From positions 1 through 9,917 of the forward strand of contig JAMPHX010000047.1 of the NCBI GenBank assembly GCA_023663205.1: a stretch of 9,917 nt of DNA. The letters run 5' to 3'. Every line of letters begins with the position of its first letter. The first letter of the stretch is position 1. The stretch comes from Corallococcus sp. (GTDB lineage Bacteria; Bacillota; Clostridia; Christensenellales; CAG-314). The position numbers were made by a program, and so were the translations under genes. Below are positions 6,151 through 9,917 of the stretch, piece after piece. The notes under the pieces are model-generated. The model saw only the letters and a list, made by a program, of their open reading frames with translations. It was not told where the DNA came from and did not search any database.

Positions 6151-6177
6151 CGACAAATCTCCTAATGAAATTTGCCG
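6151..6177 (-). terminator. Terminator of tRNA-Leu
   Basis: On the minus strand CGGCAAAT (6170-6177) pairs with ATTTGTCG (6151-6158) through an 8-bp stem with one G-U pair and an 11-nt loop, followed by ATTTTGTTTTT. It starts 3 nt after the tRNA CCA end. Confidence 0.7.
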
Positions 6178-6179
6178 AT

Positions 6180-6266
6180 TGGTGCTTGTGGCCGGACTTG
6201 AACCGGCACGAACTCTCGTCCGAGGGATTTTAAGTCCCTTGCGTCTGCCTATTCCGCCACACAAGC
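6180..6266 (-). tRNA. tRNA-Leu (anticodon UAA)
   Basis: The minus strand gives the acceptor stem GCTTGTG (6260-6266) pairing with CACAAGC (6184-6190), discriminator A, and an encoded CCA (6180-6182). The anticodon stem AGGGA/TCCCT holds the loop CTTAAAA with UAA at positions 34-36. The T arm is GCCGG-TTCAAGT-CCGGC. A long variable arm around CGGACGAGAGTTCG makes this a class II tRNA, as expected for leucine. Confidence 0.97.
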
Positions 6267-6316
6267 GTGTGTCAAGTTTTCAATTTTGTAAAAAAAGCGT
6301 TATTTTTATCGAAAAT

Positions 6317-6345
6317 TTAAGTCTGCTATATCTGCCTATTCCTCC
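6317..6345 (-). pseudogene. Degenerate tRNA-Leu fragment (anticodon loop to D arm)
   Basis: TTTAAGTC (6317-6324) and TCTGCCTATTCC (6332-6343) are exact copies of 6229-6236 and 6244-6255 inside the intact tRNA-Leu, with the same 7-nt spacing and a constant offset of 88 nt. This covers the anticodon loop and D arm. At the same offset, the acceptor, variable and T-arm positions show no similarity, so only a central remnant survives. The offset is about one tRNA length, which suggests a decayed tandem duplicate lying just upstream of the working gene. Confidence 0.6.
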
Positions 6346-6414
6346 GAATACACATAACACATAATGTCCTTGCCAACCGAAGTATATCTTAATATCCGGT
6401 AATTTAAAGTAAAG

Positions 6415-6438
6415 CACAAACGGCAAACGCCGTTTGTG
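6415..6438 (-). terminator. Terminator of tRNA-Cys
   Basis: A perfect 10-bp stem joins CACAAACGGC (6415-6424) and GCCGTTTGTG (6429-6438) with a 4-nt loop, followed on the minus strand by CTTTACTTTAAAT. It lies 13 nt after the tRNA-Cys CCA end. Confidence 0.75.
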
Positions 6439-6451
6439 TCCTTACAAAAAT

Positions 6452-6526
6452 TGGAGGCACCACCCGGATTTGAACCGGGGAATAAAGCTTTTGCAGAGCT
6501 TTGCCTTACCACTTGGCAATGGTGCC
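6452..6526 (-). tRNA. tRNA-Cys (anticodon GCA)
   Basis: The minus strand reads GGCACCA at the 5' end, pairing with TGGTGCC before discriminator U and an encoded CCA (6452-6454). The anticodon stem AAGCT/AGCTT holds the loop CTGCAAA with GCA. The T arm is CCCGG-TTCAAAT-CCGGG. The U discriminator fits cysteine tRNA. Confidence 0.97.
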
Positions 6527-6551
6527 ACACACTGCTAACTAATTTTAGCAA

Positions 6552-6557
6552 ATTATA
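6552..6557 (-). promoter_or_regulatory. -10 box for tRNA-Cys
   Basis: A perfect TATAAT on the minus strand ends 26 nt upstream of the tRNA 5' end. The -35 position is A/T-rich without a TTGACA match. Confidence 0.45.
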
Positions 6558-6619
6558 CAAAAAAAATCAACAGTTTTTCGGTTATTTAATAAATAAAACT
6601 ATTTTGTGTAAAATTTTGT

Positions 6620-6645
6620 ACTTGTCTGAACAAAAAGTAACAAGT
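6620..6645 (-). terminator. Weak terminator candidate after the ZIP gene
   Basis: ACTTGT (6620-6625) pairs with ACAAGT (6640-6645) around a 14-nt loop, followed on the minus strand by ACAAAATTTT. It lies about 57 nt beyond the ZIP stop. The stem is short and the T-run poor. Confidence 0.3.
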
Positions 6646-6701
6646 AAGATCAATTTATCATATATTTTTTACCTATTTAATTCTATGCTTGTCGAAAATG
6701 T

Positions 6702-7478
6702 TTATCCGAGAGCGACATCTAAAATCATCATTATTGCAAAGCCTGCAATAACTCCCCAAGCACTCAAATACGATTTGTCGTCCGTTTGCGCATCGGGTAT
6801 CAAATCTTCCGCAACGACAAACAGCATTGCGCCTGCCGCAAAAGACAAAAACCAAGGCTGCAAAAAAGATAATAACGAAGCCAAGTAATACCCTATCACG
6901 GCAAATACGGGTTCGACCGCTCCGCTTGCCATACCGAACAAGAATGCCTTATGTTTACTGCCGGTAGCACTTTTCATAGGCAAAGAAACAGCCGCGCCTT
7001 CCGGTATATTTTGAATAGCAATGCCGACGGCAAGTCCCAAGGCAACAGCATACTCCGAAGCACTGCTTTGCCTCGCAGCGGCGCCGAATGCAAAGCCCAC
7101 CGCAAGTCCTTCGGGAATATTGTGAACCGTGACTGCGAAAAACAGTTTCATCGGTTTTAATGATTCGGACATTCCATCAGATTTGTTCAGTACTGGCAAC
7201 AGTCTGTCTATGAGCACCAAAAACAAAGCCCCTAACACCAACCCTATTGCCGCAGGTACGAAACTGAATTGTCCGTATTGTTCTGTACTGCCCTCGATTG
7301 CCGGTATCAACAATGACCACACAGAAGCGGCTATCATTATTCCCGAAGAAAAGCCCAAAAACAGCGAGTTGATTTTGTGAGATACGGTATTTTTAAATAA
7401 ATAGACCACCGCCGAACCCAGCGTTGTAGCAACAAATATCACCGTCATACCGACAATTGTCATAGCAACCGTATTCAT
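6702..7478 (-). CDS. ZIP-family divalent metal transporter
   Basis: A 258-residue inner-membrane protein with about eight hydrophobic segments. The two metal-path motifs of the family are present: HNIPEGLAVGFAFG (119-132) in the fourth segment and QNIPEGAAVSLP (156-167) in the fifth. It most resembles the GufA-like bacterial branch, which imports zinc and related divalent metals; the substrate cannot be told from sequence. The loop before the first motif is short and has no histidine-rich stretch. I chose the ATG at 7478, which has GGGAG 7-8 nt upstream, over a TTG at 7496. The gene appears monocistronic, lying between the fakA terminator and the tRNA-Cys promoter. A 13-bp hairpin stands just upstream of its ribosome site. 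Confidence 0.92.
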   Translation of the reverse strand: MNTVAMTIVGMTVIFVATTLGSAVVYLFKNTVSHKINSLFLGFSSGIMIAASVWSLLIPAIEGSTEQYGQFSFVPAAIGLVLGALFLVLIDRLLPVLNKSDGMSESLKPMKLFFAVTVHNIPEGLAVGFAFGAAARQSSASEYAVALGLAVGIAIQNIPEGAAVSLPMKSATGSKHKAFLFGMASGAVEPVFAVIGYYLASLLSFLQPWFLSFAAGAMLFVVAEDLIPDAQTDDKSYLSAWGVIAGFAIMMILDVALG

Positions 7479-7494
7479 TGGTTCTCCCTCTGTC

Positions 7495-7526
7495 AAGTAA
7501 TCGGCGTCAAGTTACGCCAATTACTT
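7495..7526 (-). promoter_or_regulatory. Long hairpin immediately upstream of the ZIP ribosome site
   Basis: AAGTAATCGGCGT (7495-7507) and ACGCCAATTACTT (7514-7526) form a 13-bp stem with one mismatch position (a G-U pair on the minus-strand RNA) and a 6-nt loop. No T-run follows, and the ribosome site begins about 8 nt later. It may be a dyad operator for a metal-responsive repressor or an RNA element affecting translation. It does not match the Zur, Fur or MntR boxes I know. Confidence 0.5.
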
Positions 7527-7684
7527 ACATACTATTGTAAACTGCGTTAGAGTGTTACCCTATAACTTTGTCCTCACCTGCCTTTTTCACTATCTTTATT
7601 AGGTGCGGCGGATTGAACGGTTGCTCTATCGACAATGTGTACGGCTGCTACTAATTACTGTAAGTCAGTTTCGAATATTTACCC
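7527..7684. other. Intergenic region between fakA terminator and ZIP leader
   Basis: About 158 nt contain no open frame with a ribosome site. A TACAAT on the minus strand (7534-7539) could be the ZIP -10 box, but no -35 stands out. Short dyads (CACCT/AGGTG near 7575-7605, GTTA/TAAC near 7554-7566) and a D-arm-like string (minus strand near 7609-7633) are present but do not add up to a recognised RNA. Confidence 0.35.
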
Positions 7685-7719
7685 AAAAAATAAAAAGACG
7701 TAACCGTATAGGTTACGTC
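7685..7719 (-). terminator. Intrinsic terminator of the yloU-fakA operon
   Basis: A perfect 9-bp stem joins GACGTAACC (7697-7705) and GGTTACGTC (7711-7719) with a 5-nt loop, followed on the minus strand by TTTTTATTTTTT (7685-7696). It begins 23 nt after the fakA stop. Confidence 0.92.
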
Positions 7720-7741
7720 GTAAACTTCAAATTTATAATAT

Positions 7742-9418
7742 TTACTCAACACTAATTGTGAAATAGTACAACGGCTGTCCGCCGTATCTCAAAAACACTT
7801 CAACATCGGGGAATTTTTCCTGCAAATGTTCAACAAGCACTTCCGCCTTTGACTGCGCAACATCGGAACCGTAATATAACGATACGACATCTCCGCCTTT
7901 TTCAAGCATTTTTTCTATCAAAGTTTCAGTGACGTCTTCGACTTTTTTGCCTTTGGTCACAATATCGCCGTTATGCAGTCCGATAATATCGCCTTTTTTG
8001 ATTTTTATCTTGCCAAACTGCGTATCGCGAACGGCAAATGTTACCTGCCCGCCTTGAACCGTTCCTATCGCCTCGGTCATATTTTCCAAGTTTTCCTTTA
8101 AATTGACCTCGGGATTGTAATTCAAAACTGCCGTTATTCCCTGCGGAATATCTTTTGTAGACAATACAAATATATTGCGATTTTTAACCAATGTCCTCGA
8201 TTGCTCTGCCGATAAAATAATATTTTTGTTGTTTGGCAAAATAATTATATTTTCCGCATTGATTTTGCGCGCCGCAGTCGCTATGTCATCGGCAGACGGA
8301 TTCATAGTCTGTCCGCCCTCTATTACTTGGTCCACAAGCAAATCCTTGAATATCGCGGCAAATCCGTCTCCCGCACAAACAGACAACAAGCCGATAGGCT
8401 TCTTTTCCGCCTCGTATTTGGCACGCAACTGACGGTTTTGTTCCATCATATTTTCAATTTTGACGTTATCTATCTCGCCGAGAGTCAACGCCTTTGCCAA
8501 TACCTGGCCCGGATTGTTTGTATGAATGTGCACCTTGACAAGATTCAAATCGCCTATTACTATTGTGGAATTGCCTATTTCGCAAAGATAATTGCGCAGT
8601 TTATCGATATCGGTTACGGTTGTCTTTTTGAGCATATTGGTTATAAAAAACTCCGTACAATATCCGTAATCAATATCATCAAGCGACTCGTAATCCACAA
8701 GCGATTCGCGGTTTTCATCCGAAATGCTTTGCAGAAGATTGCTGTCCTGCTTTGCAGAAGAATCTTCGGATGACCCTTCGACTTTCTGCCCGAGGTACCC
8801 CATGATAAAGCCCTTAAACAAAGTTATCAAGCCAAAACCGCCGCTGTCTACAACGCCTGCCTTTTTGAGTACGTCAAGCATATCGGGGGTTTGCGCCAAT
8901 GTTTCTTCACCTTTGGCAAGAACCCTTTCCATAAACTTTCTGACATCGGAATTGCGCTTTGCCACTTCAATGGCTTCTTCCGCCATACAGCGTATTACAG
9001 TCAAGATTGTGCCCTCTTTGGGTTTACTTACAGCACTGTAAGCGAGTTCTGCCCCCTTTTTGAGCCCCTTGGCAAATATTTTTGTGTCTATTTCTTCGCA
9101 AGTCGCGATAACAGAAGAAAAACCTTTTAGTATTTGAGAGAGAATTACTCCCGAATTTCCTCTTGCTCCGCGCAATGCGCCTTTGGCAAGTTTGTCAGCC
9201 AAATCCGCCATTCTCGTATTGGAAAGTGTTTCCAATTCCTTGCAGGCAGATGCCATTGTCAGTGACATATTTGTTCCCGTATCACCGTCGGGAACGGGAA
9301 AGACGTTTAATCCGTCAACTTGACTTTTGTTGACATCCAACATCTTTTTTCCGCTTATTAACATATTTTTCATTACCACCACGGTAATGTAAATATTACT
9401 GGAACGTGCTGAAGACAT
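7742..9418 (-). CDS. fakA: Fatty-acid kinase subunit FakA (DAK2-domain protein, YloV)
   Basis: A 558-residue cytosolic protein. The N-terminal DAK2/DhaL-type kinase domain contains NVFPVPDGDTGTNMSL (38-53), with Mg-binding aspartates D44 and D46, GARGNSGVILSQ (84-95), EGTILTV (135-141) and DVLKKAGVVDSGGFGL (183-198). A variable acidic linker follows at about 220-250, then the long C-terminal half typical of YloV/FakA. The length fits the family (about 550). FakA phosphorylates fatty acids presented by a DegV-family FakB protein, feeding phospholipid synthesis; no FakB gene is in the window. The ATG at 9418 has AAGGAG 5 nt upstream; ten more in-frame residues from 9448 were rejected because they overlap the intercistronic hairpin. 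The gene lies 72 nt downstream of yloU, the usual Firmicutes order. Confidence 0.93.
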   Translation of the reverse strand: MSSARSSNIYITVVVMKNMLISGKKMLDVNKSQVDGLNVFPVPDGDTGTNMSLTMASACKELETLSNTRMADLADKLAKGALRGARGNSGVILSQILKGFSSVIATCEEIDTKIFAKGLKKGAELAYSAVSKPKEGTILTVIRCMAEEAIEVAKRNSDVRKFMERVLAKGEETLAQTPDMLDVLKKAGVVDSGGFGLITLFKGFIMGYLGQKVEGSSEDSSAKQDSNLLQSISDENRESLVDYESLDDIDYGYCTEFFITNMLKKTTVTDIDKLRNYLCEIGNSTIVIGDLNLVKVHIHTNNPGQVLAKALTLGEIDNVKIENMMEQNRQLRAKYEAEKKPIGLLSVCAGDGFAAIFKDLLVDQVIEGGQTMNPSADDIATAARKINAENIIILPNNKNIILSAEQSRTLVKNRNIFVLSTKDIPQGITAVLNYNPEVNLKENLENMTEAIGTVQGGQVTFAVRDTQFGKIKIKKGDIIGLHNGDIVTKGKKVEDVTETLIEKMLEKGGDVVSLYYGSDVAQSKAEVLVEHLQEKFPDVEVFLRYGGQPLYYFTISVE

Positions 9419-9441
9419 ATTTTCTCCTTGTATGATACGTC

Positions 9442-9488
9442 CTGCCAACGCGCTTCAAAGCGTTACTGGCAGAACCGAAAACGCTTTG
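9442..9488 (-). promoter_or_regulatory. Overlapping intercistronic hairpins between yloU and fakA
   Basis: CAAAGCGTT (9456-9464) and AACGCTTTG (9480-9488) form a perfect 9-bp stem. Alternatively CTGCCA (9442-9447) pairs with TGGCAG (9467-9472), enclosing CGCT/AGCG (9451-9454 with 9459-9462). The two folds share bases 9456-9464 and exclude each other. No T-run follows. Possible roles are mRNA processing or tuning the ratio of the two products. Confidence 0.45.
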
Positions 9489-9490
9489 TA

Positions 9491-9841
9491 TTACAATTTG
9501 ACGCCGACTACATGTACGTCTATTCTGTCAACTATCATGACCGTAAAGTGTTCAAGACCGTATTTGACCGAACTTTTCAAACTGGATGCTACTGCGGAAA
9601 TAGGCAAACCGTATTTTATCACGACAAACAAATCAACAAAAATACGGTCACCGTCGGTGACTATTCTGACGCCGCGCGATTTGCCGTTGCGCTTAAACAC
9701 ATCTGATAAAGTATCCGAAAACTTTGCCGGTACCGTATCGATGATTCCGTAACACTCCAATGCAAGACTTCCGGCAAGTGACGCTATTACGTCATCGGAA
9801 ATAGTTATTGTGCCGTAGGAATTTCTTGTTCTAAGCGACAT
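9491..9841 (-). CDS. yloU: Asp23/Gls24 family envelope-stress protein (YloU-like)
   Basis: A 116-residue protein with the Asp23 fold. It begins NSYGTITISDDVIASLAG (8-25), then ALECYGIIDT, GVRIVTDGDRIFVDLFVVIK (57-76) and a C-terminal IVDRIDVHVVGVKL. Family length is about 110-130. Members are small cytosolic or membrane-associated proteins linked to cell-envelope homeostasis, and yloU lies next to fakA in many Firmicutes. The exact function is not established. The ATG at 9841 has GGAGGTG 5 nt upstream. A plausible promoter lies 33-61 nt upstream, so this is probably the first gene of the operon. Confidence 0.92.
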   Translation of the reverse strand: MSLRTRNSYGTITISDDVIASLAGSLALECYGIIDTVPAKFSDTLSDVFKRNGKSRGVRIVTDGDRIFVDLFVVIKYGLPISAVASSLKSSVKYGLEHFTVMIVDRIDVHVVGVKL

Positions 9842-9873
9842 GCGTACACCTCCATTATTAAGTCGACGCTATT

Positions 9874-9902
9874 ATTCTACAATAAATCCAGACATTTTAC
9901 AA
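9874..9902 (-). promoter_or_regulatory. Putative promoter of the yloU-fakA operon
   Basis: On the minus strand TTGTAA (9897-9902) and TAGAAT (9874-9879) are spaced by 17 nt. Each box has one or two deviations from the sigma-A consensus. The predicted start is about 25 nt before the ribosome site. Confidence 0.6.
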
Positions 9903-9917
9903 TTAAAATACCGATAA

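Noticed and set aside
7609..7633. D-arm/T-loop-like string on the minus strand (GATAGAGCAACCG followed by TTCAATC)
   Set aside because: The stems do not pair (the T-stem breaks after two pairs), there is no acceptor stem, and no anticodon arm. A chance or very decayed tRNA fragment cannot be told apart.

Overview
The window looks like a low-GC Gram-positive (Bacillota, Clostridia-like) chromosome. The signs are AT-rich intergenic DNA, strong GGAGG-type ribosome sites, tRNA genes with an encoded CCA end, stand-alone fhs, and a yloU-fakA pair. UGA appears to act as a normal stop (it ends tdk) and tryptophan is coded by UGG. Almost every gene is on the minus strand; the exception is the 5'-truncated gene at the left edge. 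No phage, transposon, CRISPR or defence genes were recognised.

Left part (1-3575): the C-terminal two thirds of a divergent IlvD/Edd-type dehydratase on the plus strand converges on a minus-strand fhs-tdk pair, with a shared hairpin terminator between them. fhs makes 10-formyl-tetrahydrofolate and tdk salvages thymidine, so the pair sits in one-carbon and nucleotide supply. The IlvD-like protein has alanine where the family has its proposed catalytic serine.

Middle (3576-5593): the fhs leader is preceded by two hairpin/U-tract terminators. Upstream lies a small unit, an AbrB-type regulator followed by a DUF4177-like small gene that is interrupted by an in-frame UGA. The regulator has a perfect-consensus promoter with an inverted repeat and a G9 tract between promoter and start codon. 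Next comes a membrane protein with a DUF697-like C-terminus.

Region 5594-6150 has no convincing protein gene, but 5714-5889 can be folded by eye into a long branched rod, followed by a possible plus-strand terminator. It is a candidate structured RNA of no family I can name. Then come tRNA-Leu(UAA) and tRNA-Cys(GCA), each with its own terminator, and a degenerate fragment of a second tRNA-Leu 88 nt from the intact one.

Right part (6702-9917): a ZIP-family metal transporter, then the yloU-fakA operon (Asp23-family protein and the kinase subunit of the fatty-acid kinase system) with a plausible promoter and a strong terminator. Most of the window is housekeeping. The items worth a second look are the serine-less IlvD paralogue, the UGA-interrupted DUF4177 gene, the structured RNA candidate, the tRNA-Leu relic and the AbrB control region.
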